From assembly GCA_023400405.1 (NCBI GenBank), contig JAEXFD010000055.1:96155-160154 (forward strand): a stretch of 64,000 nucleotides of DNA, given 5' to 3'. The DNA comes from Pseudomonadota bacterium. Its GTDB lineage: Bacteria > Pseudomonadota > Alphaproteobacteria > Sphingomonadales > Sphingomonadaceae. Shown here piece by piece: positions 41,939-50,559 of the stretch. Made by a program: the position numbers and the translations under genes. A model generated the notes under the pieces. That model was given only the letters and a program-made list of their open reading frames with translations. It had not been told where the DNA came from and did not search any database. How positions within the stretch are numbered: the first letter of the stretch is position 1; each line of letters opens with the position of its first letter.

Positions 41939-42175
41939 TCAGATGCCCAGCGCCTGCTTGTAGGTCTCGAGCAGCATCTCGGCCTCGTCGCGATGATGCT
42001 TCTCCATCTTGCGCAGGCGCACGATGCTCCGCATCGTCTTGACGTCGAAGCCGGTCGACTTGGCTTCGCCATAGACGTCCTTGATGTCGTCGGCGATGCC
42101 CTTCTTCTCTTCCTCGAGCCGCTCGATGCGCTCGATGAGGAGGCGCAGCTGTTCGGCGGAAATCGAGTCGGACAT
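41939..42175 (-). CDS. gapR: GapR family nucleoid-associated protein (DUF2312)
   Basis: A 78-residue highly charged helical protein. LRLLIERIERLEEEKKGIADDIKDVYGEAKSTGFDVKTMRSIVRLRK is the DUF2312 signature. In Caulobacter GapR binds overtwisted AT-rich DNA ahead of polymerases and supports replication and segregation. The length is nearly identical. It stands alone ahead of yebC. Confidence 0.9.
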   Translation of the reverse strand: MSDSISAEQLRLLIERIERLEEEKKGIADDIKDVYGEAKSTGFDVKTMRSIVRLRKMEKHHRDEAEMLLETYKQALGI

Positions 42176-42271
42176 CGGGGGCTCCTGAAGGTTGAGCGGC
42201 GCGCTTAAAGAAGCGGGGCCCCGCGCTCAAGACTCATTTGCGCACCGGCCGCCGCGCGCTATCGGGGCCCG

Positions 42272-43000
42272 ATGACTCGACGCCCCGCCTTGTTGCCGCT
42301 CGCCGTGCTTGCCGTTCTGCTGTCTCCCGCCGCGCAGGCGCAGAACGCCCCCGCCCCGCTAGCACCGCCTCCCCCGGCGCCGGCACCGGTGACGCCCGCG
42401 CTCGTGCCCGCCGAGCCCTTCGCGGGCGAGATCGAAGCGTTCGAGGCTGCCGATGCCCGCAAGATGCCTGCCAAGGGCGGCGTGCTCTTTATCGGCAGCT
42501 CGAGCATCCGGATGTGGACCGACCTGGCCAGGGATTTCCCGCACCACCGCGTGATCAATCGCGGCTTCGGCGGATCGCAGATCGCCGACAGCGTCCGCTA
42601 TGCGACCCGCATCGCGATTCCCTACGCGCCCCGCACGATCGTCTTCTATGCCGGTGACAACGACCTGGAGGCGGGGCGAACGCCGCAGCAGGTGCTCGCC
42701 GATTTCCAGCGATTCGCCGCCCTCGTCCATGCCGCGCTGCCCAAGACGCGCATCCTGTTCGTCGCGATCAAGCCGAGCATCGCGCGCTGGCGGCTGGTCG
42801 ACAAGATCCGCACCGCCAACGGGCTGGTCCGCGATTATGCCCGGACCGACAAGCGGCTCGGCTTCGTCGACATCTTCCCGGCGATGCTCGGGCCGGACGG
42901 GCTGCCGCGGGCCGAGCTCTATCGCGAGGACGGGCTTCACATGACCAAGGCCGGCTATGCGATCTGGCGCGCGAAGATCGCGGCAGCGCTAGCGAAATAG
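42272..43000 (+). CDS. Exported SGNH/GDSL hydrolase
   Basis: A 242-residue exported hydrolase. Signal peptide to AQAQ near 24, then a Pro/Ala linker (25-48). Block I FIGSSSIRMW (catalytic Ser at 76 or 77), block II GFGGSQIADS, block III YAGDNDL, block V DGLHMTKAGYAIW with catalytic Asp and His. It resembles GDSL esterases of unknown substrate, possibly acting on acylated envelope glycans. Confidence 0.88.
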   Translation: MTRRPALLPLAVLAVLLSPAAQAQNAPAPLAPPPPAPAPVTPALVPAEPFAGEIEAFEAADARKMPAKGGVLFIGSSSIRMWTDLARDFPHHRVINRGFGGSQIADSVRYATRIAIPYAPRTIVFYAGDNDLEAGRTPQQVLADFQRFAALVHAALPKTRILFVAIKPSIARWRLVDKIRTANGLVRDYARTDKRLGFVDIFPAMLGPDGLPRAELYREDGLHMTKAGYAIWRAKIAAALAK

Positions 43001-43004
43001 CTTT

Positions 43005-43379
43005 TCAGCGCCCCGGTTCGGTCATCGCGGGCGGATCGCTGGCCGGGAAGCTTTCGTCGAGCGCCTCATCGAGCTCGGCGTCGGCGACCTCGTTCTTCTT
43101 CAGGCTCTCCTCCATCCGGGAGATCTGCTCGGGCGTCGCTTCCGACTGGTGCTTCGCCTTCCATTCCGAGAAGGGCATGTCGTAGATGATGCGGCGCGCT
43201 TTCTCGCGGTCGATCGCGGGATCGGCCTCGACGATCCAATCGGCCAGGCAATTGCGGCAGAAGCCGGCCAGTCCCATCAGATCGATGTTCTGCGCATCCT
43301 TGCGCTTGCGCAGGTGCCGGACGAGCGTGCGGAACGCCTTGGCGGCGGTTGCGTCGTCCAGCCGGTCGAGATCGTCCAT
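43005..43379 (-). CDS. DUF1244 protein with acidic C-terminal extension
   Basis: Residues about 5-85 carry the DUF1244 signature: FRTLVRHLRKRKDAQNIDLMGLAGFCRNCLADW...ARRIIYDMPFSEWKAKHQ, with two Cys in FCRNC that may hold metal. Beyond that, an added tail contains LDEALDESFPASDPPA, a short motif also found as the end of other small alphaproteobacterial proteins. ATG 43379 has AGAAGG upstream; the earlier ATG at 43412 has none. Function unknown. Confidence 0.82.
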   Translation of the reverse strand: MDDLDRLDDATAAKAFRTLVRHLRKRKDAQNIDLMGLAGFCRNCLADWIVEADPAIDREKARRIIYDMPFSEWKAKHQSEATPEQISRMEESLKKNEVADAELDEALDESFPASDPPAMTEPGR

Positions 43380-43454
43380 GTGCGCCACCTTCTGCTGTTG
43401 ATCCTTCGGCATTAGAGGCTAGAGGCGAGCCGGCACAAGCCAAGGATAACGCAC

Positions 43455-44921
43455 ATGTCGAAGGCCATCAGCCCGCGTTCGCGCAAGGTCCGCATCCTCG
43501 CGACCCTGGGGCCCGCGAGCGGAACGCCGGAAATGATCGGTCGCCTGTTCGAGGCGGGCGCCGATGCGTTCCGGATCAACATGAGCCATGGCGACCAGCA
43601 ATCGAAGGTGCCGCTGTTCGAGGCGATCCGCGGGCTGGAAAAGAAATATGGCCGGCCGACCACGATCCTGGCCGACCTTCAGGGGCCGAAGCTGCGCGTC
43701 GGCAAGTTCGCCGACGGCAAGGTGCAGCTGGTCACCGGCCATGAGTTCATTCTCGACCGCGACAATACGCCGGGCGATGCGACCCGCGTCGAGCTGCCGC
43801 ACCGCGAGATCTTCGAGGCGGCGCACGAAAATGCCCGGCTGCTGCTCGACGACGGCAAGCTGGTGCTGCGCGTCGTCTCGGTACAGCCCGACCGGCTGAC
43901 GACGATCGTCGAAGTCGGCGGGCCGCTTTCGAACAACAAGGGGCTCAACGTCCCCGACATGGTGCTGCCGCTCGCCGCGCTGACGGAGAAGGATCGCAGC
44001 GACCTCGCCTTCGCGGTCGAACAGGGCGCCGACTGGATCGCGCTGAGCTTCGTGCAGCGGCCCGAGGATTTGATGGAGGCCCGCCGGCTGATCGGCGGCA
44101 AGGCGGCGCTGCTCGCCAAGATCGAGAAGCCGAGCGCGATCGCGCGGCTCGATGAGATTCTCGAGCAGTGCGACGGCGTGATGGTTGCGCGCGGCGATCT
44201 GGGCGTCGAGCTGCCGCCGCAGACCGTCCCGCCGCTCCAGAAGCGCATCGTCGAATCGGCCCGCCGCCTCGGCCGCCCGGTGATCGTCGCGACGCAGATG
44301 CTCGAATCGATGATCGAGAGCCCCTCGCCCACCCGCGCAGAAGTCTCGGACGTCGCCACTGCGGTCTATGACGGCGCCGACGCGATCATGCTTTCGGCGG
44401 AAAGCGCGGCGGGCAAATGGCCGGTCGAATCGGTGGCGATGATGAATTCGATCGCCGATGCGGTCGAGCGCGATCCGGCACATGGCGACCGCGTCCACTT
44501 CACCGTCACCAAGCCCGATCCGACGACCGCCGACGCGCTGGCCGAGGCGGCGAAGAGCATCGCCTCCACCGTTTCCGCCTCGGCAATCGCCTGCTTCACC
44601 AGCTCGGGCTCGACCGCGCGGCGCATCGCACGCGAGAGGCCGCTGGTGCCGATCCTGGTGCTGACCCCGAAGATCGAGACGGCGCGGCGGCTGGGCCTGC
44701 TCTGGGGCACCCATGCCGTGCACACGCGCGACGTCGAATCCTTCGAGGAGATGGTCGCCAAGTCGAAGCGGATGGTGCTGCGCCAACATATCGCCGCCGC
44801 CGGCGACCGCGTGATCCTATGCGCCGGCGTGCCGTTCAAGACGCCGGGATCGACCAACGTGCTGCACGTCGTGACGATCGTCGGCGACGAGCTGAAGGGG
44901 CATAGCGGCAGCGACGGATGA
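43455..44921 (+). CDS. pyk: Pyruvate kinase
   Basis: A 488-residue glycolytic enzyme that makes pyruvate and ATP from PEP and ADP. Motifs: RSRKVRILATLGPAS at the N-terminus, FRINMSHGD, the B domain, IAKIEKPSAI-like LLAKIEKPSAIARLDEIL (catalytic Lys), VARGDLGVELP, and VIVATQMLESMIESPSPTRAEVSDVATAVYDGADA. The C-terminal allosteric domain (KSIASTVSASAIACFTSSGSTAR) is complete. It is transcribed alone. Confidence 0.96.
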   Translation: MSKAISPRSRKVRILATLGPASGTPEMIGRLFEAGADAFRINMSHGDQQSKVPLFEAIRGLEKKYGRPTTILADLQGPKLRVGKFADGKVQLVTGHEFILDRDNTPGDATRVELPHREIFEAAHENARLLLDDGKLVLRVVSVQPDRLTTIVEVGGPLSNNKGLNVPDMVLPLAALTEKDRSDLAFAVEQGADWIALSFVQRPEDLMEARRLIGGKAALLAKIEKPSAIARLDEILEQCDGVMVARGDLGVELPPQTVPPLQKRIVESARRLGRPVIVATQMLESMIESPSPTRAEVSDVATAVYDGADAIMLSAESAAGKWPVESVAMMNSIADAVERDPAHGDRVHFTVTKPDPTTADALAEAAKSIASTVSASAIACFTSSGSTARRIARERPLVPILVLTPKIETARRLGLLWGTHAVHTRDVESFEEMVAKSKRMVLRQHIAAAGDRVILCAGVPFKTPGSTNVLHVVTIVGDELKGHSGSDG

Positions 44922-44952
44922 GGCCGCGCGGCGCCATCGTTCACGGATCGAC

Positions 44953-45564
44953 CTAAAGCAGGCCTAGCTGCTCGAGCTCGGCGCGGAAGGCTTCGGCACC
45001 GGTGAACAATACCGCGTGGATGCCGAGCGCCGCAGCGGCTTCTACATTGGGCGCGCTATCGTCGACGAACACCGCTTCTTCAGGCGCCAGGCCGAAGCGG
45101 GCGAGCGCGAGGCGGTAGATCGCCGGATCGGGCTTCACCAGCTTCTCGTCGCCCGAGACGACGATGTCGCGGAAGCGGCCGAAGATCTCGTCCTGGCTCG
45201 GCGCCCAGGCGCGCCAGAACTCGCCCGAGAAATTGGTGATCGCATAGAGCGGAACGCCAGCCGCGTCGAGCGCGCGGACCAGCTCGGGCATGCCCGGCAT
45301 CGGTTCTTCCAGCGTCTCGTCGAAGCGCGGGCCCCAAGCCGCGATCAGGTCGGCATGTTCGGGATGCTGCGCGGTCAGCTCGGCCGAGGTTTCGGCAAAG
45401 GGCCGGCCGGCATCGTGCTGGAAATGCCAGTCCTTGGTGACGACATTGTCCAGAAACGCGTCGAGCGCCCGATCGTCTTCGATCAGGCGCTCGTACAAAG
45501 CCCGCGGTTGCCAGTGGAACAGCACGTTGCCGACATCGAAGATGACGGCGCGCGGTGCTCCCAT
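44953..45564 (-). CDS. HAD family phosphatase
   Basis: A 203-residue haloacid dehalogenase-like hydrolase. Motif I VIFDVGNVLF (nucleophile Asp 10; the usual second Asp is replaced by Gly, as in the epoxide-hydrolase/acid phosphatase subfamily), motif II YAITNFSG, motif III GDEKLVKPDPAIYRLAL (Lys), motif IV VFVDDSAPNVEAAAALG. The cap domain is helical. Substrate unknown. It lies eight bases after rpmJ. Confidence 0.85.
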   Translation of the reverse strand: MGAPRAVIFDVGNVLFHWQPRALYERLIEDDRALDAFLDNVVTKDWHFQHDAGRPFAETSAELTAQHPEHADLIAAWGPRFDETLEEPMPGMPELVRALDAAGVPLYAITNFSGEFWRAWAPSQDEIFGRFRDIVVSGDEKLVKPDPAIYRLALARFGLAPEEAVFVDDSAPNVEAAAALGIHAVLFTGAEAFRAELEQLGLL

Positions 45565-45572
45565 GCCGGCGA

Positions 45573-45698
45573 TCAGCCCTGGCGGGCCTTGAACCGCTTC
45601 TGGGTCTTGTTGATCACGTAGATCCGGCCACGGCGGCGGATCACGCGGTTGTCGCGGTGCCGCCCCTTGAGCGACTTCAATGAATTCACGATCTTCAT
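45573..45698 (-). CDS. rpmJ: 50S ribosomal protein L36, C-minus type
   Basis: A 41-residue basic protein, MKIVNSLKSLKGRHRDN...RRRGRIYVINKTQKRFKARQG. It lacks the zinc-binding Cys residues of the C-plus form, as is usual in alphaproteobacteria and in the zinc-starvation paralogue YkgO. ATG 45698 is the only suitable start. Confidence 0.93.
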   Translation of the reverse strand: MKIVNSLKSLKGRHRDNRVIRRRGRIYVINKTQKRFKARQG

Positions 45699-45861
45699 GA
45701 CCGATTCGCTTCTCAAACTATCTGGAATGCCGGAAAGAGGCGCCCGCCTAGAGGCCGAGGCCAGCCAAGTCAAGGCGAGTCTTCGCACCGTGGAACCGAC
45801 TCGACGCGACTCTTGTTGAAGGGCAAACGGGCCGTTGCGCCCGCGAAACAGGAGCCCTCCC

Positions 45862-46473
45862 GTGACCAAGCCGATCGTCCTCGCCCTCCCCTTGCTGCTC
45901 GGTGCCGCGCTGGGCGGCTGCACGACCACGTATCGGCCAGAGCCGATCGACGTCACCCGCTATAGCCTGGGCCAGCCGTTCGAGCGCACCAGCGTGGCGA
46001 TCGAGCCGATCCCCAACACCGATTCGGCTGGCCCCGAATATCAGGTTTATGCCGATGCCGTCGCGGACGAGCTCGCCAAGCTCGGCTATGTCCGCTCGAG
46101 CGGCGCGGCGCCTTCCGGCTATATCGCCGCCGTCGCGTTCCGCCGGATCGACAAGGGCACCTTCCGCGATCGCCCGCCGGTGACGATCGGGCTGGGCGGC
46201 GGCAGCTTCAGCGGCGGGCGGCGCAGCGCGGTAGGGGTCGGCGGCGATGTCGGCTTCGGCATCGGCGGCAAGACGCGCACCGTCTATGGCACCGAATTGT
46301 GGGTCCAGCTCCGCCGACGCAGCGACAACACTACCGTGTGGGAAGGCCGCGCGCAGAGCCAGAGCGTCAGCGGCACCCAGCCCGATCAACCCAATGCCGC
46401 CGCCGCGCGGATGGCGCATGCGCTTTTCAAGGACTTCCCCGGAGAGTCCGGTGTCACTATCACGGTGAAATGA
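45862..46473 (+). CDS. DUF4136-type lipoprotein
   Basis: A 203-residue lipoprotein: lipobox LGGC (Cys near 20), then a DUF4136-like domain with YQVYADAVADELAKLGYVRS, GIGGKTRTVYGTELWVQLRRRSDNTTVWEGRAQSQS and a C-terminal helix AAARMAHALFKDFPGESG. Starts at GTG 45862, seven bases after AGGAG. Anchored in the outer membrane; role unknown. It overlaps the M14 carboxypeptidase gene by four bases. Confidence 0.82.
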   Translation: MTKPIVLALPLLLGAALGGCTTTYRPEPIDVTRYSLGQPFERTSVAIEPIPNTDSAGPEYQVYADAVADELAKLGYVRSSGAAPSGYIAAVAFRRIDKGTFRDRPPVTIGLGGGSFSGGRRSAVGVGGDVGFGIGGKTRTVYGTELWVQLRRRSDNTTVWEGRAQSQSVSGTQPDQPNAAAARMAHALFKDFPGESGVTITVK

Positions 46474-47591
46474 GCATCCAAATCAACGCTGCTTTCGACA
46501 GCGGCAATATCAAGCTGGTCGGCATCGAGGGCGACCGGGTCGACCTCGAGATCGTCAAGGATCACCTGTCCGACTTCTATCAATGGTTCCATTTCCGCGT
46601 CGCCGGGGCGAAGGGGCGGACGATCACCTTCCGCATCCTCAATGCCGGCGGATCGGCCTATGCGTTCGGCTGGCCGGGCTACAAGGCGCGCTGGTCGGCC
46701 GATCGCGAGCTTTGGCGGACGACGGCGGACAGCGATTATGCCGATGGCGTGCTGAGCTTCACCCAGGCGATCGAGACCGACATCGTCTGGTTCGCCTATT
46801 TCGCGCCCTATTCGATGGAGCGGCACCATGATCTGGTCAGCCGCATTGCACTGGCCCCCGGCGTCACCCATCGCGAGCTCGGCGTCACGCTCGACGGCCA
46901 GCCGATGGACCTGCTGACGCTCGGCACCGGCGCCAAGCAGGTCTGGCTCTATGCCCGCCAGCATCCCGGCGAGAGCATGGCCGAATGGTGGATGGAAGGC
47001 GCGCTGGAGATGCTCGTCGATCCGGGCAACGCTACGGCTAAGGCGCTGCGCGAAAAGGCGACCTTCCACATCGTGCCCAACATGAACCCGGACGGATCGC
47101 GCCGCGGCCATCTGCGCACCAATGCCGCGGGCATCAACCTCAACCGCGAATGGCATGCGCCGTCGATGGAAAAGAGCCCCGAGGTGTTCCTCGTCCGCCA
47201 GGCGATGGACGAGACCGGCGTCGATTTCGCCATGGACGTGCATGGCGACGAGGCAATCCCCGCCAACTTCCTCGCCGGCTATGAAGGCATTCCGAGCTGG
47301 ACCGATGCGCATGGCGAGAAATTCTACGAATTCGCCCGCCGCCTCGCCGGCGCGACGCCCGATTTCCAGCTCGACCTGGGTTACGAGAAGTCGGCGCCGG
47401 GGCGCGCCAACCTGTCGATGTCGACCAACCAGCTCGCCGAACGGTTCGGCGCCGTGTCGATGACGCTGGAAATGCCGTTCAAGGACCATGACGCCAATGC
47501 GGACCCCGAGTTCGCCTGGAGCCCGGCGCGCTGCAAGGCGCTCGGCGTGTCGTGCCTGGAGACGCTGGCAGGCTATATCGACGAGATCTAA
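46470..47591 (+). CDS. M14 family zinc carboxypeptidase (cytosolic CCP-like)
   Basis: A 373-residue protein with an N-terminal beta domain typical of cytosolic carboxypeptidases (SGNIKLVGIEGDRVDLEI...FYQWFHFRVAG) and an M14 catalytic domain: zinc ligands in QHPGESMAEWW (His 165, Glu 168) and DVHGDE (His 258), substrate Arg and Asn in NMNPDGSRRGH and INLNREW, and catalytic Glu in LEMPFKD. No signal peptide. The ATG overlaps the lipoprotein stop (ATGA). Bacterial members of this subgroup have no agreed substrate. Confidence 0.9.
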   Translation: MSIQINAAFDSGNIKLVGIEGDRVDLEIVKDHLSDFYQWFHFRVAGAKGRTITFRILNAGGSAYAFGWPGYKARWSADRELWRTTADSDYADGVLSFTQAIETDIVWFAYFAPYSMERHHDLVSRIALAPGVTHRELGVTLDGQPMDLLTLGTGAKQVWLYARQHPGESMAEWWMEGALEMLVDPGNATAKALREKATFHIVPNMNPDGSRRGHLRTNAAGINLNREWHAPSMEKSPEVFLVRQAMDETGVDFAMDVHGDEAIPANFLAGYEGIPSWTDAHGEKFYEFARRLAGATPDFQLDLGYEKSAPGRANLSMSTNQLAERFGAVSMTLEMPFKDHDANADPEFAWSPARCKALGVSCLETLAGYIDEI

Positions 47592-47617
47592 GGGCGAACG
47601 ACAAAGAGGGGGATCGG

Positions 47618-47662
47618 ATGCAGGGACGGTTTGGACGCGGCGTGGCCAGCGCCGCGTGGTGA
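47618..47662 (+). CDS. Possible 14-codon leader ORF coupled to GNAT gene
   Basis: ATG 47618 follows AGAGGGGGATCGG, a strong ribosome binding site, and the frame MQGRFGRGVASAAW stops at TGA 47660-47662. That stop overlaps the GTG of the GNAT gene (GTGA). The GNAT gene itself has no visible ribosome binding site, so translation may re-initiate from this leader. Its expression is inferred. Confidence 0.4.
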   Translation: MQGRFGRGVASAAW

Positions 47663-48123
47663 GTGCGATTGCGATCCGCGAGGGCGGGCTCGACGATCCG
47701 AAGGTGATCGCGCTCCTCGAAGCGCATGCCGCCGGCATGATGGCCAATTCGCCACGCGAGAGCTGCCATTTCCTCGATCTGTCCGGCCTGAAGGCGCCCG
47801 ACGTCACCTTCTGGACGGCATGGGACGGCGATACGCTGCTTGGCTGCGGTGCGCTGAAGGAGCTCGATCCGACCCATGGCGAGGTCAAATCGATGCGCAC
47901 CGCGCCCGAGCATCTGCGGCGCGGCACCGGCGCGGCGCTGGTCAGCCACATCATCGCCGCCGCTCGCGCGCGCGGCTATCGCCGGCTGAGCCTGGAAACC
48001 GGCAGCGGCGAGGCATTCGAGCCGGCCCATGCGCTCTACCGCCAGTTCGGCTTCACCGAATCCCCGCCCTTTGGCGATTATCAGCCGGACCCGTTCAGCC
48101 GCTTCATGTCTCGGGTCTTGTAG
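47659..48123 (+). CDS. GNAT family N-acetyltransferase
   Basis: A 154-residue acetyltransferase: SAIAIREGGLDDPKVIALL, then HLRRGTGAALVSHIIAAARARGYRRLSLETG with the acetyl-CoA loop RRGTGA, and a C-terminal ALYRQFGFTESPPFGDY, as in putative N-acetyltransferases of the PhnO/YsnE-like group. Starts at GTG 47659 (or 47656), directly overlapping the stop of a short leader frame. Acceptor unknown. Confidence 0.82.
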   Translation: MSAIAIREGGLDDPKVIALLEAHAAGMMANSPRESCHFLDLSGLKAPDVTFWTAWDGDTLLGCGALKELDPTHGEVKSMRTAPEHLRRGTGAALVSHIIAAARARGYRRLSLETGSGEAFEPAHALYRQFGFTESPPFGDYQPDPFSRFMSRVL

Positions 48124-48189
48124 GGGGCAAGGGAGCCAGCCGGGCCCAGCCGCGTTGAACTCTGAGGCGCAAGACCCCAGGTGGATGGC

Positions 48190-48588
48190 ATGATCGGCAA
48201 GGCGAACGGCAGGCGGAGAATGGGTGGAATGGCCGCCTGGCTCGCGCTGCTGACCGCTTTGGTCTGCTCGCTGGTGCCGCTCGGCCCGGCCGTCGGGCGC
48301 GGCGCGGGATCGGCCTTCGATCCGACGACCAGCGCCGTGACGGTGAGCCCGCGCGCCAGCGCCGCCGAACGCGCCGCCGAACGCGAGGCTCCGAAGCAGC
48401 CCCGCGCCGCCACACCGGCCGGCCCACCGCGCGCTTGGCACGTCCAGATCGGCGCCAGCCAGTCCCTCCTGTGGCCGACCATCGCCACGCTTCCCGAAGC
48501 CCGGCCCGCCTATCGCCCCGCCGCCCTGCCCGGCCGCCAGCTCCCGCTGCGCGGCGTGCCCGCGGCGCGCGCCCCGCCGGCCGCCTGA
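48190..48588 (+). CDS. Exported hypothetical protein (132 aa)
   Basis: Begins MIGKANGRRRMGGMAAWLALL, a basic N-region followed by a hydrophobic segment to residue 33 (signal peptide or anchor). The rest is Ala/Pro/Arg-rich and probably unstructured (ASAAERAAEREAPKQPRA). AGGTGG lies five bases before the ATG. Composition is close to that of GC-rich shadow frames, so I am cautious. Possible relation to DUF2946-like proteins is only suggestive. Confidence 0.45.
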   Translation: MIGKANGRRRMGGMAAWLALLTALVCSLVPLGPAVGRGAGSAFDPTTSAVTVSPRASAAERAAEREAPKQPRAATPAGPPRAWHVQIGASQSLLWPTIATLPEARPAYRPAALPGRQLPLRGVPAARAPPAA

Positions 48589-48652
48589 ACTCCCTTTGCG
48601 AGTGGACCCGCCCGTGCGGGTCCCCAACGGACATCCGATCGGGAGAATGGAT

Positions 48653-48763
48653 ATGGATGCACGTGAAAAGCGCCCGCCCTGGTGGTTCGTAATAGCCGTC
48701 TGGTCGGGCATTGCCGGCGCCATCGGCGCCATGGCTGCGATGGTTGGCGTCGCGGCCGAATGA
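48653..48763 (+). CDS. Small single-TM protein upstream of antiporter (36 aa)
   Basis: ATG 48653 is six bases after GGGAGA and encodes 36 residues: a charged head MDAREKRPP, WWFVIAVW, and a Gly/Ala-rich membrane helix ending VGVAAE. The TGA (48761-48763) is immediately followed by ATG, and the antiporter starts 51 bases further on. Size, binding site, TM helix and position suggest a small accessory subunit or leader of the antiporter; not proven. Confidence 0.55.
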   Translation: MDAREKRPPWWFVIAVWSGIAGAIGAMAAMVGVAAE

Positions 48764-48814
48764 ATGGGTTCCGGAGGCGCGGCGGCGCTTCCGGGCCTTT
48801 TCGGAAAGGATTTC

Positions 48815-50452
48815 ATGCCCCATCACACGCCCCTAATCGGGACGATCGTCGTCGGGATCGTCGTCGCGTTCGTCCTCGGCGCCATCGCGCAGCGGCTGCG
48901 CGTCTCGCCGATCGCCGGCTATCTCCTCGCCGGCGTGATGGTCGGCCCCTTCACGCCCGGCTTCGTTGCCGACAGCAACCTCGCCAACGAACTCGCCGAG
49001 ATCGGCGTGATCCTGCTGATGTTCGGCGTCGGTCTGCACTTTTCGCTCAAGGACCTGCTTTCGGTCCGTCGCATCGCGATTCCCGGCGCGATCGGCCAGA
49101 TCGCCGTGGCGACGCTGCTCGGCATGCTGCTCGCCCATGTCATGGGCTGGAGCCTCGTCGCCGGGCTGGTGTTCGGCCTGGCGCTGTCCGTCGCGAGCAC
49201 GGTGGTACTGCTGCGCGCGCTGCAGGGGCGCAAACTGGTCGAGACCGAACGCGGCCGGATCGCGGTCGGCTGGCTGATCGTCGAAGACCTGGCGATGGTG
49301 CTGGCGCTCGTGCTGCTTCCCGCGGTGGCGGGGATCGTCAATGGCGGCGGCAACGGCCTGGCCGCGCTGGCGATGCCGCTGGGGATCACGCTGCTCAAGG
49401 TCGCCGGCTTCATCGCGCTGATGCTGCTCGTCGGGCGCAAGCTGATCCCGGTGACGCTCCACTGGGTAGTGCGGACCGGCTCGCGCGAGCTGTTCCGGCT
49501 GGCCGTGCTCGCCATCGCACTCGGCGTCGCATTCGGCGCTGCGGTGGTGTTCGACGTGTCGTTCGCACTCGGCGCCTTCTTCGCCGGCATGATCCTGGGC
49601 GAGACGCCGATGAGTCGACAGGCGACCGAAGACACGCTGCCGCTGCGCGACGCCTTCGCGGTCCTGTTCTTCGTCTCGGTGGGCATGTTGTTCAATCCGT
49701 CGGTGGTGATCGAACAGCCGCTGCCGCTGCTCGCCACCATCGCGATCATCCTGGTGGGCAAGTCGGTCGCCGCATTCGCGATCGTCCGCGCCTTCGGCCG
49801 GTCGAGCCGCACCGCCTTCACCGTCGCCGCCAGCCTGGCGCAGATCGGCGAATTCTCGTTCATCCTGGCGACGCTGGGCACCAGCCTGAAGATCCTCCCC
49901 ACGGATGCCCGCGACCTGATCCTCGCCGGCGCGATCCTCTCGATCTTCGCCAATCCCTTCCTGTTCAACTGGCTCGCCGATCGCGGCAAGGCGGACGAGG
50001 GCGATGCGGAGACCGCGAGCGTAACGCCCGCAGCCGCATCGGTGATCCTGGTCGGCTATGGCCGGGTCGGCTCACGCATCGCCCGCGCCCTGAAGGAGCG
50101 CGGCCGGACGTTCACGGTGATCGAGGACCAGAAAGACATGGCCCGCCAGGCCGAGAGCGACGGGATGCAGGTGGTGCGCGGCAACGCCATCGATCCCGAG
50201 GTGCTCACCGCGGCGGGAATCGCCGGCGCCGACCGGCTGCTGATCGCCATCCCCGAAGGCTATGAGGCCGGCGCGGTGTACGAGCAGGCGCAGCGCCTCA
50301 ACTCGGAGCTACGCGTCATCGCCCGCGCCCATTCCGACGAGGAGGTCGCCCATCTGGAAGGCCTCGGCGTGCCGATCGTCATCATGGGCGAACGCGAGAT
50401 CGCGACTCGGATGATCGGCCTCGCCAGCGTGCCGATCGCCGCTGCAGGCTGA
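48815..50452 (+). CDS. CPA2-family cation:proton antiporter (YbaL/KefB-like) with TrkA-N domain
   Basis: A 545-residue inner-membrane exchanger. Residues 1-385 contain 12 or 13 TM segments with the sodium/hydrogen exchanger repeats (GYLLAGVMVGPFTPGFV, FGVGLHFSLKDL, VSFALGAFFAGMILGETPMS, VLFFVSVGMLFNPS). Residues about 405-520 form an RCK/TrkA-N domain (VILVGYGRVGSRIARALKERG, NAD-binding GxGxxG) followed by ELRVIARAHSDEEVAHLEGLG. It exports K+ or Na+ against protons, under nucleotide control. Start 48815 has AAGG at good distance. Confidence 0.9.
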   Translation: MPHHTPLIGTIVVGIVVAFVLGAIAQRLRVSPIAGYLLAGVMVGPFTPGFVADSNLANELAEIGVILLMFGVGLHFSLKDLLSVRRIAIPGAIGQIAVATLLGMLLAHVMGWSLVAGLVFGLALSVASTVVLLRALQGRKLVETERGRIAVGWLIVEDLAMVLALVLLPAVAGIVNGGGNGLAALAMPLGITLLKVAGFIALMLLVGRKLIPVTLHWVVRTGSRELFRLAVLAIALGVAFGAAVVFDVSFALGAFFAGMILGETPMSRQATEDTLPLRDAFAVLFFVSVGMLFNPSVVIEQPLPLLATIAIILVGKSVAAFAIVRAFGRSSRTAFTVAASLAQIGEFSFILATLGTSLKILPTDARDLILAGAILSIFANPFLFNWLADRGKADEGDAETASVTPAAASVILVGYGRVGSRIARALKERGRTFTVIEDQKDMARQAESDGMQVVRGNAIDPEVLTAAGIAGADRLLIAIPEGYEAGAVYEQAQRLNSELRVIARAHSDEEVAHLEGLGVPIVIMGEREIATRMIGLASVPIAAAG

Positions 50453-50559
50453 GCCCCACCGTCAACGTCTTCTTTGAAAAGGGGGTGCTGTGGTCCGGCC
50501 GGCCGGGCAATTGCAACGTCCGCGCACGCGCGATACGCTGCCCTCAACGGGGGGCAAAG

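Noticed and set aside
48682..50265. A 527-residue rightward frame overlapping the antiporter
   Set aside because: Shifted-frame shadow of the CPA2 antiporter, Arg-rich with no membrane segments.
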